Below, piece after piece: positions 15,062-22,681 of a DNA stretch of 30,414 nt (its first letter is position 1; every line of letters starts with the position of its first letter). The notes under the pieces are model-generated. The model searched no databases, had not been told where the DNA came from, and worked only from the letters and a program-made list of their open reading frames with translations. The stretch is taken from positions 1 to 30,414 of IMG/VR virus record IMGVR_UViG_3300047666_000818. The stretch is one strand, 5' to 3'. This DNA is from a virus. Made by a program: the position numbers and the translations under genes.

Positions 15062-17145
15062 GAAACTGGTTTTTTGCGCAGCTTCAATTCAATTGGTGAT
15101 TCTTGATCACTAACTGTGCGCACCGCAGATTCAAGCATGTATTCTTGATTGTTCAATAGGATGATTCTATTCCCTGCCTCTTCCATATCCAATTTCCCAA
15201 CAAACGTTTTTGAAAGTGTCTGAATGGATTGCATTATTGTTTTCCAATTTCCATAAAGCACACTACCAATTCCATCAACATCTTCCATCAAAAATGACCA
15301 TTCAGAAACCGTGTTTCCATTCATGTCAATGTTGCTGGTGGACGCAAAAGGATAATTCCCAACGGAACCGGCTTTCAGTCCGTGGTAGAAGCCCAACCGC
15401 AGTTTTCCATCTTTTATGCCTAGATCGTAGGTGTCACCGCTGCCAGCTTCATCAAAAACGGGCACAACTTGCAGTGCGGCTAATTCATCAAGAACTTCCA
15501 TTCTAACCAGTTCACCTGGAATTGAAATTGTCACCTGTTCACCTTCACCAAAGCTGAATTCAGTGTTTGCAAGCGCAAAAAAGCGCCAACGAAGCGCATC
15601 TTCAGTTTCGTTGATATCAAAAATGTAATAAGATGCCAAATTTCGAACCATGGCCACTTGTTTGCTGAGTGCGTCCGGCAAATCATCAAGTGTGTTAAAC
15701 TCACCAATGAAATCATCTTGATTCCATTCAAAAGTTTGATTCGATAATGAAACAGTGAATTGCTTTTTGCGTACAAATTCAATTGGCTGACTTTCTGAAA
15801 TTTCACCCGTTAGAATAAAAGGATCATTTGTCAGAATTTGTTTTATGAATTCAAAGTTCAATGATTTGGTGATTGGGTCCATTGTGATCTTCAAATTCAA
15901 CCAATTTCGCACCGCAACCAGGAATTCACCAACGCCCATTTTCGGAACGCAGTTTTTCGCGTTGAAATTCTTAGGTATCGAAAAAGCGCTGCTTTCCGTG
16001 ACGTTGATTCCTTTGAAAAGTGTATTTGTTAAAATTTCAATATTCTGACCACCCGAATCAATCAAACAACCTAGTGAATCACCAATGTCAGATGTTGCAA
16101 ACGTGTGTTCCTGATCAATGACAATCACCTGATTTCCGGAAGGAATAGCAACTTCAAAACCTTCACCAGAAATACCACCCGTTTTGACGTGCAAAGTGGC
16201 GGCGCCCGCCGCAATATTTCCAATCACCAATTCAATGTGGAATTGATGTATGCCACGTTCACCGATTTCATAAGGCTGCGGGCCTGTTACAATTGTTCCA
16301 TCTTCATCTTCAATGATTTCATCAAAAAAAACATATCCATTGGTAATGTCTTGATCACTAGTTTTGCGCAGAATTCCCAAATATCCATTCCGGTTTTTTT
16401 CAATCCCATAATTGGAAAACAGAATGACTTTTTTCATTTCTGCTGTCAACAGCGCTGCGCCACCAATTGACCAACCAGTGAATTCAGAAATCCTTTCCAG
16501 TACGTATTTCAAATAAAGCGTTGGAACGTATGTGTATTCGTTTGAATAGTATGAATTGCCCGTTTCCAGCACGCCCGTTTGAATCTGCAGCTGTGCACTT
16601 TGCAACCAAGGGTTGATGATGCCGTTGAAAGCAGTGTTTTCGCCGCCATAGTGTTTTGTGTTAAGCATCACAGGAAAAGCGCACGCGTATTGATTAGAAT
16701 CCCCTTCATTCATGAATTTGATTTGATCATAAACACCGCCAGCGCCATCACCAATCAAAACAGTTTTATCACAAACTTCGCGCAATGTTTTCCCTTGAAT
16801 CAAACTGTTGAAATCGCTTGCAATTATTGAGCAGTCAAAAAAATCTGAATCCGTTTTATATGCTGATTCTTCAATGAACAATTGTCCATTGATCCGGGGC
16901 TGATCATCCACAAACCCGCGAATTTGAAAAAGAGAATCACCACGCGTTGTTTCAACGTGGTGTGACTGCTTCAGCGCTAATTCATTCCCTTCAATTGGTA
17001 TTTTTACATCAAGGCTGATTTCAGATGGTATTTCCGAATTTGAAAGCGCTGGATTGAACCATTCAAAATCAGTGCTAAACCCTTCAGGCAAAAAAAGACG
17101 AATTAAATCATCACCATCAACCACATACAAAGTGAAACCTGTCAT
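15058..17145 (-). CDS. Large tail protein, baseplate hub / tail-tip candidate
   Basis: 695 aa, beta-rich with evenly spread charge. The N-terminus (GFTLYVVDGDDLIRLFLPEG...WFNPALSNSEIPSEISLDVKIP) and the ending (NNQEYMLESAVRTVSDQ, IELKLRKKP) are typical of the large tail-tip proteins of Bacteroidota siphophages, which appear to play the Dit/Tal or hub role at the distal tail. No peptidase or lysozyme motif is visible. It overlaps the preceding tail gene and the following small gene by ATGA junctions, so all are made from one message. The role is inferred from family style and position; detailed domain limits cannot be seen. Confidence 0.7.
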   Translation of the reverse strand: MTGFTLYVVDGDDLIRLFLPEGFSTDFEWFNPALSNSEIPSEISLDVKIPIEGNELALKQSHHVETTRGDSLFQIRGFVDDQPRINGQLFIEESAYKTDSDFFDCSIIASDFNSLIQGKTLREVCDKTVLIGDGAGGVYDQIKFMNEGDSNQYACAFPVMLNTKHYGGENTAFNGIINPWLQSAQLQIQTGVLETGNSYYSNEYTYVPTLYLKYVLERISEFTGWSIGGAALLTAEMKKVILFSNYGIEKNRNGYLGILRKTSDQDITNGYVFFDEIIEDEDGTIVTGPQPYEIGERGIHQFHIELVIGNIAAGAATLHVKTGGISGEGFEVAIPSGNQVIVIDQEHTFATSDIGDSLGCLIDSGGQNIEILTNTLFKGINVTESSAFSIPKNFNAKNCVPKMGVGEFLVAVRNWLNLKITMDPITKSLNFEFIKQILTNDPFILTGEISESQPIEFVRKKQFTVSLSNQTFEWNQDDFIGEFNTLDDLPDALSKQVAMVRNLASYYIFDINETEDALRWRFFALANTEFSFGEGEQVTISIPGELVRMEVLDELAALQVVPVFDEAGSGDTYDLGIKDGKLRLGFYHGLKAGSVGNYPFASTSNIDMNGNTVSEWSFLMEDVDGIGSVLYGNWKTIMQSIQTLSKTFVGKLDMEEAGNRIILLNNQEYMLESAVRTVSDQESPIELKLRKKPVS

Positions 17146-18719
17146 TTTCTTCTGTTTTCTAGAAAGGATAAAGAATAGCTTTGAAAATGTTCACCATCCC
17201 TTCCGCGCTTTGCCATTTGGTATTCACCAGGGGCCAAAACAACACCGATTGGATTGCTTGCATTTGTTTCATTAAACAGCCAATGAAGCTTTGACATTAT
17301 TAAATCCAAAACACCATTCATTTGATCATGCTGAATTGGGCCTGTTGAAAGTTCAACGGCGCCATCAGTGAAGACATTGAACGCTAACTTGTCAGAATCC
17401 TGAAGTTCACCAGATGCCGCCAGCCCAACCCGTAAAACAGCCCTTGAAACTGCAATTTTTTCTGATCTGTTCCCTGAAAGCACCATTGTTTCAAAAAGGC
17501 CGAAACTATTCCTGAAAGCCACTAAATACAGAAATGTTGATGGCGTTATGATGTGAATGGTTTTCTTTTTCACAACACTGTATTGGATGGCAGAACTTTC
17601 AACCCAAATTTCATATTTATAGGGAGTTTTCAGCGGTTCAAGGGTGTTCAATCCATTTTTAGAAAAACCGTATTGGCATCGGTAAAGCGCTCCTTGAATA
17701 GAGTTTTCAATACTTTGAATCCCCGTTGTTGAATCTGTGCCATCAGTGTAGTACACTTTCGCTTTAACAATTATGTTTTCACTTAGCAAATCAGTGTTCC
17801 AAGTTTGCATGAAGTGGAAAACACCAAAGTGAATTGAAGAAGGAATTTCAACCAGCCCTGTTTGATTAGTTAAAAACTGCCTACTGTCAACCAAGCTTTG
17901 AAAATCAACAGTGGAAATGTTGCCGTGTTTTTTACGGGTAGAACCTTTCAACAGGCTGATTTGATCACTGGCTGTTCCTGGATGAATAAAAGGTTCCGCA
18001 CCGAAATAATCAGCGAAAATCACATAAAACCGCCGCATTGATTTAGTGTCAATTTCGGCGCCTTCAAACCCGAAATCAGATGGAACGCCCAGATCACCAA
18101 ACAGTTCATCTGCCTTTCCGCCTAAATCAACAGTTAAAGATTGGTCAATGTTAGGAGTGAAGAAAAAATTGGAAGATTCAATAAAAACACCACGGCCAAA
18201 TTCTGTTTCCAGGAATAGTTTCGCGCGTATTTTGAAACCCTCAACAACAACAGCATCAACACCAATTGAATTCACACTGTCATCAATATCCCAATTCACG
18301 CCTGAAAAAATAGTGAAAGATGATTCAACACCGCTTTGACGCGCTTCAATCACAAGTTCATCACCTATTCTGTTGATTGTGTAGTGCAAATCAAGAAGGC
18401 TGTTTGCGCGAAAATTCGGAATCAGATGTTCATCAATCCAATCTGCTGTTGTGGCATCCGTTGGCCGTATTCTTAGCGCTTCACCAGTGTTTGAAACAGT
18501 GACAGCAGAAACAAAAGTTAATTGCAGGTAAGGATCAGCGCCAATCACGTTTGAATTGATTCGTAAATGATCACCCAGGTTTGGTTCATCCCCAAAAACC
18601 AAAGTGCGCTTTGCTTTTACGCCGGCGGTCTGAATGAATCCATCTGTTTCAACGGAATAAATCAACGGATCTTGCGAAAGACTGAATTGATTTGGTTCTT
18701 GGTTTATTGTTATTGCCAT
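17142..18719 (-). CDS. Distal tail / fibronectin-like tail protein
   Basis: 525 aa. It begins MAITINQEPNQFSLSQDPLIY, a start I associate with a recurring Bacteroidota phage tail family, followed by an Ig/FN3-like region (YLQLTFVSAV...LRIRPTDAT) and further beta domains. There is no coiled coil, signal or catalytic motif. It would form part of the tail tip with the 695-aa protein, whose gene it overlaps by ATGA. The upstream 166-aa gene overlaps its start by 10 nt. I considered a capsid protein because none is otherwise seen, but the beta-sandwich style and the position within tail genes argue against it. Confidence 0.7.
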   Translation of the reverse strand: MAITINQEPNQFSLSQDPLIYSVETDGFIQTAGVKAKRTLVFGDEPNLGDHLRINSNVIGADPYLQLTFVSAVTVSNTGEALRIRPTDATTADWIDEHLIPNFRANSLLDLHYTINRIGDELVIEARQSGVESSFTIFSGVNWDIDDSVNSIGVDAVVVEGFKIRAKLFLETEFGRGVFIESSNFFFTPNIDQSLTVDLGGKADELFGDLGVPSDFGFEGAEIDTKSMRRFYVIFADYFGAEPFIHPGTASDQISLLKGSTRKKHGNISTVDFQSLVDSRQFLTNQTGLVEIPSSIHFGVFHFMQTWNTDLLSENIIVKAKVYYTDGTDSTTGIQSIENSIQGALYRCQYGFSKNGLNTLEPLKTPYKYEIWVESSAIQYSVVKKKTIHIITPSTFLYLVAFRNSFGLFETMVLSGNRSEKIAVSRAVLRVGLAASGELQDSDKLAFNVFTDGAVELSTGPIQHDQMNGVLDLIMSKLHWLFNETNASNPIGVVLAPGEYQMAKRGRDGEHFQSYSLSFLENRRK

Positions 18720-19210
18720 TTTTCAGAATTGAAAGTGATTGTACCGGAAGAAACAATTGGAAAAGAGAATTCCCAACCAATAAATGATTGTGTAGGTGCA
18801 ACCATTCCCATTTGTACAGTTTCATTTTTGAGTTTGCCAAAAATGGATGGACAATCATCGCTTTCGATGTCTTTAATTATTTTCGAAATAACCTGCAGCC
18901 CAACCAGAAGCGTTTCATTCATCACTTCTTCTTCAGCTTTGAAATCATGGTGACTTGTAAAAGGCTGAAGAATCATGAACCCTGCTTTGTATTTCAGTGG
19001 CCGCCATTGTCCATTCATTGTTGCTGAAGCTGAAAGATTAGACAAAACCATGATGTTTTTGGTTTTGAAAAGCTTCATCACATCGGCAGAAAGTTCAACG
19101 GCGTTCAAACCAAAGAAACCTTTCTTGCTTTTCGAATCATGTTTGATGTCAACATTAGAAGCGGCAAGCCCTTCCATGTATCCGGAATAAGTCAGAAAAT
19201 CTAAATTCAT
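18710..19210 (-). CDS. Tail-associated protein (first gene of the tail module)
   Basis: 166 aa, soluble, mixed alpha/beta. Features seen: MNLDFLTYSGYMEGLAASNVDIKHDSKSKKGFFGLNAVEL at the start, a GMVAPTQSFIGWEFSFPIVSSG beta region near the end. I do not recognise a named family; minor tail or tail-terminator proteins of this size precede the tip genes in many siphophages. It overlaps the 525-aa tail gene by 10 nt and follows the membrane-protein gene by 27 nt. Structural role by position only. Confidence 0.6.
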   Translation of the reverse strand: MNLDFLTYSGYMEGLAASNVDIKHDSKSKKGFFGLNAVELSADVMKLFKTKNIMVLSNLSASATMNGQWRPLKYKAGFMILQPFTSHHDFKAEEEVMNETLLVGLQVISKIIKDIESDDCPSIFGKLKNETVQMGMVAPTQSFIGWEFSFPIVSSGTITFNSEKWQ

Positions 19211-19237
19211 GAAACGAAAATCAACGGTTTCAGCGAA

Positions 19238-19648
19238 TCAAAAAAGGACAATTGCACACCAAATGATTGAAAAAACAAGTGGAGCAGCAACGCCCAGGAA
19301 GAAAAGAACCTTCCTGAATTTATCAGGAAGCATTCCAAAATATTTATCAGTACCGTTCACACTCACATAGGCAAAAGGTTTCCCGCGCAAATAATTCAAC
19401 CGCGAACTGAAGATAAATTGTCTTGCAACCATGCCCATCAGAAGAACATGCCATTCAACACCAATTGTGAAAAGAAGAAAATAAACGAGAATCCAAAATC
19501 TAAAGAAAAGGTGATGCCAGTTCCTGTTCCAGTGCGGTTTGTCTGGTGATTGGCCATTTATTATTGCGTAGTGAACAGCAGCTTCAAAAAAGTGAATCCA
19601 GATGATCAGCCACGGAAGCGCAGAAATTGCGAATAAAGTGAAATCCAT
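19238..19648 (-). CDS. Three-helix membrane protein of unknown function
   Basis: 136 aa from the ATG at 19648 (MDFTLFAISALPW); an upstream in-frame start at 19696 would add a hydrophilic stretch lacking sense and a longer overlap. Three hydrophobic segments are visible: about 3-28, 46-74 and 113-135, with Trp/His-rich loops (SPDKPHWNRNWHH). I do not recognise it. It overlaps the preceding two-helix gene by 43 nt. With the secreted protein further upstream it forms an envelope-directed trio between the accessory and tail regions, possibly a superinfection-exclusion or second lysis set; this is inference. Confidence 0.62.
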   Translation of the reverse strand: MDFTLFAISALPWLIIWIHFFEAAVHYAIINGQSPDKPHWNRNWHHLFFRFWILVYFLLFTIGVEWHVLLMGMVARQFIFSSRLNYLRGKPFAYVSVNGTDKYFGMLPDKFRKVLFFLGVAAPLVFSIIWCAIVLF

Positions 19649-19815
19649 GTTGCAGTGATTACGGCCCCGCCAAAGAACCAAATTGTGATGGTCCACGCAG
19701 GGTGATTATTAATAGATAAATGAATTATGATTGCAGACATCACCGCAGTCAAAAAAAGAGTTGAAACGGAATGCGTCCGTGCGTGCCTGGTGAAAATGTA
19801 AGTGAAAAAATTCAT
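19606..19815 (-). CDS. Small two-helix membrane protein
   Basis: 69 aa, short basic N-terminus then two hydrophobic segments (about 17-36 and 40-62: VSTLFLTAVMSAIIIHLSI, WTITIWFFGGAVITATWI). The size and topology match a class II/III holin or a small inner-membrane accessory protein, but a lysis cassette already exists at 24510-25920. Its ATG overlaps the TGA of the secreted-protein gene (ATGA). The downstream gene overlaps its 3' end by 43 nt, so one of the two starts may be later than given. Confidence 0.6.
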   Translation of the reverse strand: MNFFTYIFTRHARTHSVSTLFLTAVMSAIIIHLSINNHPAWTITIWFFGGAVITATWISLYSQFLRFRG

Positions 19816-20618
19816 CTGATCAGTCTGTTCATGATGTCATAGGTGACAAAATCCAAATTGCTTTGGTGAACACGTAGTTCAATTCCTTTCCCATTGAACA
19901 CTTTTTCAGCGTATGGATAAAGCACCGGTTTGTTTTCTTCTGCTGGCGCTTGATCCATTTCAAAAGGCGCCATTGAAAGCATCACCGCGCCCCCAAATTC
20001 AACGCAAATTTCACCATACGTGTGATTCTGTGAAACGCAACTTGCGGAAGGCCACAAAGCAAACCAGTACTGATGGCCAGCCTTTAGATTGAATTCAATG
20101 GTGTAATCTGAGACAGGATAATTCCAATCAGGTTCAGACAATTGGCATTGCCATTCCAGCGGCCATGTATAGGGCGAAGCGAAAAAACAGGATGATTCAA
20201 TGAAATCTGATTCACCGCCGAAATCATCCCAGCATTCACCGGCAGGATTCATGCAGTTGCAAGGGTACGAAATCACCTTTCCGCTATCTAGCGGGCACGC
20301 ATCAAAAACGCCGTAATATATCGACTGCTCAACAGAATAATCACCAAGCCAGTTGAACGCCTCTGAAATTACTTCCATCTGTAGAATATTATCTGTGATA
20401 GGGTTGAAAACAAACCAATGTGGTTCAATCATGCAATTCCAACATCCCCTTTCATCATCCAACATGCCGAAAGGGTTTTCAATGAAACCTGTCTGACCAG
20501 CTTCAACGGTCCAGCATTCTGCATGTGGTAAAATATCAACAACAACCGCTTCGCATTGCGCGGTGGATAATAGCGGCGCAATTGCAACAGCGCCAATGAA
20601 CAAGATTGTGTTTTTCAT
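19812..20618 (-). CDS. Secreted Cys-rich protein with a T9SS-tail-like C-terminus
   Basis: 268 aa. Residues 1-20 are a Sec signal peptide with a likely cleavage after STA (position 20). The mature part is rich in Cys and Trp (ECW, RGCWNC, CNCMNPAGECW), suggesting disulphides in an extracellular fold. The last about 35 residues (LYPYAEKVFNG...LDFVTYDIMNRLIR) resemble the type IX secretion C-terminal signal, where YPNP, a beta-strand and IYDxxGRxV-like motif are usual; YDIMNRLIR fits loosely. If real, the phage would be delivering a host-style surface protein in lysogens. No enzyme motif is seen. Start chosen at the only Met before the signal peptide. It follows the small HTH gene by 51 nt. Confidence 0.65.
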   Translation of the reverse strand: MKNTILFIGAVAIAPLLSTAQCEAVVVDILPHAECWTVEAGQTGFIENPFGMLDDERGCWNCMIEPHWFVFNPITDNILQMEVISEAFNWLGDYSVEQSIYYGVFDACPLDSGKVISYPCNCMNPAGECWDDFGGESDFIESSCFFASPYTWPLEWQCQLSEPDWNYPVSDYTIEFNLKAGHQYWFALWPSASCVSQNHTYGEICVEFGGAVMLSMAPFEMDQAPAEENKPVLYPYAEKVFNGKGIELRVHQSNLDFVTYDIMNRLIR

Positions 20619-20669
20619 GCTTCAATGATCGCAATGATGTTGAATTGATGAAAGGACATTCCGCGCGTA

Positions 20670-20849
20670 TCATTTAGCACTCATTCGTTCGAAAACAACA
20701 ATTGCCAATTTCAACCACCTTGGCAAATCCTTTTTTGGCTGCGTGGTGCTTTTTACAGAATCAGAAGTGTTGCCAATTATTTCGGCGATGTCCGCGTTTG
20801 TTAATTTCAAAACTGACTTCATTTTTTTATATCTACTATGCCAATCCAT
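20670..20849 (-). CDS. Small helix-turn-helix protein
   Basis: 59 aa from the ATG at 20849 (overlap of 14 nt with the gene upstream); an ATG at 20822 preceded by AAAAAA, giving 50 aa, is also possible, while a TTG at 20864 is less likely. The core LTNADIAEIIGNTSDSVKS is a helix-turn-helix, followed by LPRWLKLAIVVFE, a pattern I know from very small regulators in Bacteroidota phages. It is the second gene after a promoter carrying a palindrome (21032-21051), so it may autoregulate this unit. AT-rich coding differs from the tail genes. Confidence 0.65.
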   Translation of the reverse strand: MDWHSRYKKMKSVLKLTNADIAEIIGNTSDSVKSTTQPKKDLPRWLKLAIVVFERMSAK

Positions 20850-21024
20850 TAATGATTTTTTCAATTTGATTGAAATGATAGTATTCCTTTTTACCCTTAT
20901 TACATACCACTAATGGCTTTAATTGACAATCAGTTCTGATTTCTAAAACCACAACTTTTTCATTGTTCCAAGTGATTAATTCAGAACCAATGCTGATTTC
21001 TTCGATGTTTATTTTGATTTCCAT
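20836..21024 (-). CDS. Unknown small protein
   Basis: 62 aa, AT-rich, with an all-beta look (IKINIEEISIGSELITWNNEKVVVLEI, then PLVVCNKGKKEYYHFNQIEKI), like a small SH3/KOW-type barrel. I do not recognise it. The -7 promoter element (21029-21036) ends 5 nt before its ATG, so its mRNA would be leaderless or nearly so. It overlaps the small HTH gene. An AT-rich, separately promoted pair of this kind suggests a moron. Confidence 0.6.
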   Translation of the reverse strand: MEIKINIEEISIGSELITWNNEKVVVLEIRTDCQLKPLVVCNKGKKEYYHFNQIEKIINGLA

Positions 21025-21028
21025 GAGA

Positions 21029-21059
21029 CAAATGTAAACATAAATTTACATATGGCAAG
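21029..21059 (-). promoter_or_regulatory. Accessory promoter, Bacteroidota type
   Basis: On the minus strand CTTG (21059-21056), 19-nt spacer, TACATTTG (21036-21029), a perfect TAnnTTTG -7 box. The predicted start of transcription falls on or next to the ATG at 21024, implying a leaderless message. A palindrome overlaps the spacer. Confidence 0.6.
21032..21051. promoter_or_regulatory. Palindromic operator candidate
   Basis: ATGTAAA-N6-TTTACAT, perfect 7-bp arms, lying across the spacer and -7 element of the accessory promoter. The small HTH protein coded just downstream is the obvious candidate to bind it, giving autorepression. Inference from position. Confidence 0.55.
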
Positions 21060-21081
21060 GGTGTTCCATGGTTTTTTTTAA

Positions 21082-21118
21082 TAAAACACCCGCCACATGC
21101 AGAACGGCGGGTGTTTTA
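21082..21118. terminator. Terminator after the 165-aa gene
   Basis: A 13-bp perfect inverted repeat (TAAAACACCCGCC / GGCGGGTGTTTTA) with an 11-nt loop. On the minus strand the stem ends in TTTTATT. It lies 26 nt after the stop of the 165-aa gene and ends the accessory transcript just before the next promoter. Confidence 0.8.
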
Positions 21119-21144
21119 GGGTAAGCGCCGGACAAGCAATCACC

Positions 21145-21642
21145 TCACCTTGATTGCTTTGTTTTTAAGTATCTGCGCTGATTCCCTGGAATCATTGATG
21201 ATGCCACCAGTGTTTTTCGCGTTACGAATGGCGGAATTGGATCTTTTTTCAAAATCCAAATTTCATTGTGCGGAATGTTCGGTTCACCTTCACATTCTTT
21301 GAGAACCACAAAAACACCATGATGTTTGTGGTCACGTTTCATTTGTGAAAATCTGCTGATTTGTTCCTCGGTTGGCGGTTCTGTTTCATTCCAGAAAGCA
21401 TTGAAAACAGTTGCCCTTTCCTTTTCAGTGAGCAGACCAAAACATGTGAGTGTTTCAGCTGTGAAAACACTCAGTTTGTCAACTGGTATCCAATTTAAAC
21501 ATTGGTTTTTGCAAAATATGATGTTTTCATCATCAAGGTTTCCATCATCAAAAACAACATGCGCCTTGCCACCTGATTCACCACCTGGTATTTTGTAAAG
21601 TTCAATGATTTTGGAAAGTGTGATTTTCATTGCTTGATTCAT
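21145..21642 (-). CDS. Unknown accessory protein
   Basis: 165 aa, soluble. The N-terminal half has an acidic loop FDDGNLDDENIIFC and two Cys near residues 44-48; the middle is helical and charged (EEQISRFSQMKRDHKHHG), and the C-terminus is basic. I do not recognise a family. Two in-frame ATGs (residues 1 and 5) are possible starts. It is the last gene before the terminator at 21082-21118 and follows the Cys4 protein gene. Position in the AT-rich accessory stretch suggests a variable cargo gene. Confidence 0.62.
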   Translation of the reverse strand: MNQAMKITLSKIIELYKIPGGESGGKAHVVFDDGNLDDENIIFCKNQCLNWIPVDKLSVFTAETLTCFGLLTEKERATVFNAFWNETEPPTEEQISRFSQMKRDHKHHGVFVVLKECEGEPNIPHNEIWILKKDPIPPFVTRKTLVASSMIPGNQRRYLKTKQSR

Positions 21643-21670
21643 AGTATAGTTTTAGTCAGTTTTTAAATGC

Positions 21671-21874
21671 TTAGTTTATAGATACCAAGTCATGAAACAT
21701 TTTCATGCTTTCATCACATATACATTCCTTTCTAAAAGGAAATGTGCTGTGATCAGAAGCCCATTTTGAAAAATCTGCATATGTTACTTTTTCCTTCGCT
21801 CCAAAACTCATTTTTGTAATCTCGCCACACTTTCTACACTTAATATCGTATTCGTGATTTTCTTTGGTACTCAT
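21671..21874 (-). CDS. Small Cys4 zinc-ribbon-like protein
   Basis: 67 aa from the ATG at 21874 (MSTKENHEYDIKC). A longer frame starting at 21931 would add a fortuitous hydrophobic stretch that lies inside the cassette-end hairpin, so I reject it. Two Cys pairs, CRKC (about 13-16) and CIC (about 56-58), 40 residues apart, suggest a zinc site, though the second pair is CxC, not CxxC. I do not recognise the family. It directly follows the right boundary of the methyltransferase cassette. Confidence 0.55.
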   Translation of the reverse strand: MSTKENHEYDIKCRKCGEITKMSFGAKEKVTYADFSKWASDHSTFPFRKECICDESMKMFHDLVSIN

Positions 21875-21882
21875 GATTTCAG

Positions 21883-21948
21883 TTGTTAAGGCGTGAATTA
21901 AAAGTAGAAATATTAATACCAGGTTACACATATCCGCTTGTTATGGGC
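21883..21948 (-). repeat. Cassette-end hairpin, downstream copy
   Basis: On the minus strand this begins GCCCATAAC at the methyltransferase stop codon and ends CGCCTTAACAAC, with inner pairing (GCG..GTGTAA / TTCACGC). The 9-bp GCCCATAAC (21940-21948, minus) is the exact inverse of the copy at 22618-22626 on the other side of the gene. It has the layout of attC-like recombination sites, with conserved ends and a variable middle. Confidence 0.45.
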
Positions 21949-22597
21949 AATTACCAAAAAGGCCCGTTTGTAATACATTGTTTTGTTCGTATATATTTAA
22001 GGCACTTTCTAATATTGCTAATCCTATTTTTGGAGGTACGCAATTTCTTAAAAGTTTATCTTTATTAGGGTAATTGTATTTATCTAAATTAAACCCTAAT
22101 TCTTTTAAATTCTCTTTTTTATCACCTCGACTCCCATCCTTTAATTTGTCCATCCTTCCAATTTTAACACCCTCCATTTTTGGGATGTTAAAGTTTGCCC
22201 AAAATAAATGCCTTCCGCTTTCTTGTGCTTCAATTAATGGCTTATAATATGGCTTTACGTTTTCAATAACATATTTACCTTTAAAGAATGTTTGCAGTAA
22301 TATAATCTCACCGTAAAGATTCATATCAGGGTATCTTCTTACACCTTGAGCATTTAAAAAATGGTTTGTTACGGAATGCGTTGGGCAAGGTGGAGAAGCC
22401 CATATAAAATCATATTCCCCATAGTGGTTAAGTAAGTATTCGTGAGCATCCCCAATAATCATTTTATCATTAGGGTACAAATCCTTATAAATGTTTGCTA
22501 TACGCTCATCAAACTCAATGGCCGTAATCTCGTGTTCTTGGCCATTCCATAATTTACGGTTGCCGCCAATGCCACTATATAAATTTAATATCTTCAT
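21941..22597 (-). CDS. Minimal C5-cytosine methyltransferase-like enzyme
   Basis: 218 aa, much shorter than ordinary C5 methyltransferases (300-400). Motif I is NLYSGIGGNRKLW (5-17), motif IV SPPCPTHS with the catalytic Cys at 71, motif VI IENVKPYY (111-118), and the C-terminal NCVPPKIGLAILESAL corresponds to motif X. A separate target-recognition domain is lacking; only a short stretch lies between. It is clearly different from the 361-aa enzyme at 4329. The gene is AT-rich and is bracketed by inverted 9-bp GTTATGGGC/GCCCATAAC ends within hairpins, pointing to recent acquisition as a cassette. The target base is inferred from the Cys motif. Confidence 0.85.
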   Translation of the reverse strand: MKILNLYSGIGGNRKLWNGQEHEITAIEFDERIANIYKDLYPNDKMIIGDAHEYLLNHYGEYDFIWASPPCPTHSVTNHFLNAQGVRRYPDMNLYGEIILLQTFFKGKYVIENVKPYYKPLIEAQESGRHLFWANFNIPKMEGVKIGRMDKLKDGSRGDKKENLKELGFNLDKYNYPNKDKLLRNCVPPKIGLAILESALNIYEQNNVLQTGLFGNCP

Positions 22598-22617
22598 AAT
22601 TTTGTATCTAAATAAAA

Positions 22618-22681
22618 GCCCATAACACTGGTTATAGTGCAGTTGCGAAAAGCAACCGACACCATACCCTAACCGTTGTGC
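22618..22681 (-). repeat. Cassette-end hairpin, upstream copy (attC-like)
   Basis: A 64-nt imperfect palindrome: GCCCATAACACTGG...GTTGC-GAAAA-GCAAC...CCCTAACCGTTGTGC (plus strand). Pairing runs through GGTTA/TAACC, TAGTG/CACCA (one mismatch) and the GTTGC/GCAAC tip. It starts exactly after the stop of the 149-aa gene (22682). From memory, ends of this type (GCCCATAAC ... TAACCGTTGTG) recur around accessory genes in Bacteroidota genomes; I could not check this. Confidence 0.5.

Noticed and set aside
17142-18719. 525-aa protein as major capsid protein
   Set aside because: The start MAITINQEPN and the beta-sandwich pattern fit the tail family, and the gene is coupled to the hub-like gene.
21875-21931. 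Hydrophobic N-terminal extension of the Cys4 protein as a signal peptide
   Set aside because: The extension falls within the cassette-end hairpin and lacks a good cleavage site; the ATG at 21874 is a natural start.
21883-22681. Insertion sequence or transposon explanation for the methyltransferase insert
   Set aside because: No transposase frame and no target-site duplication are visible; only hairpin ends are seen.
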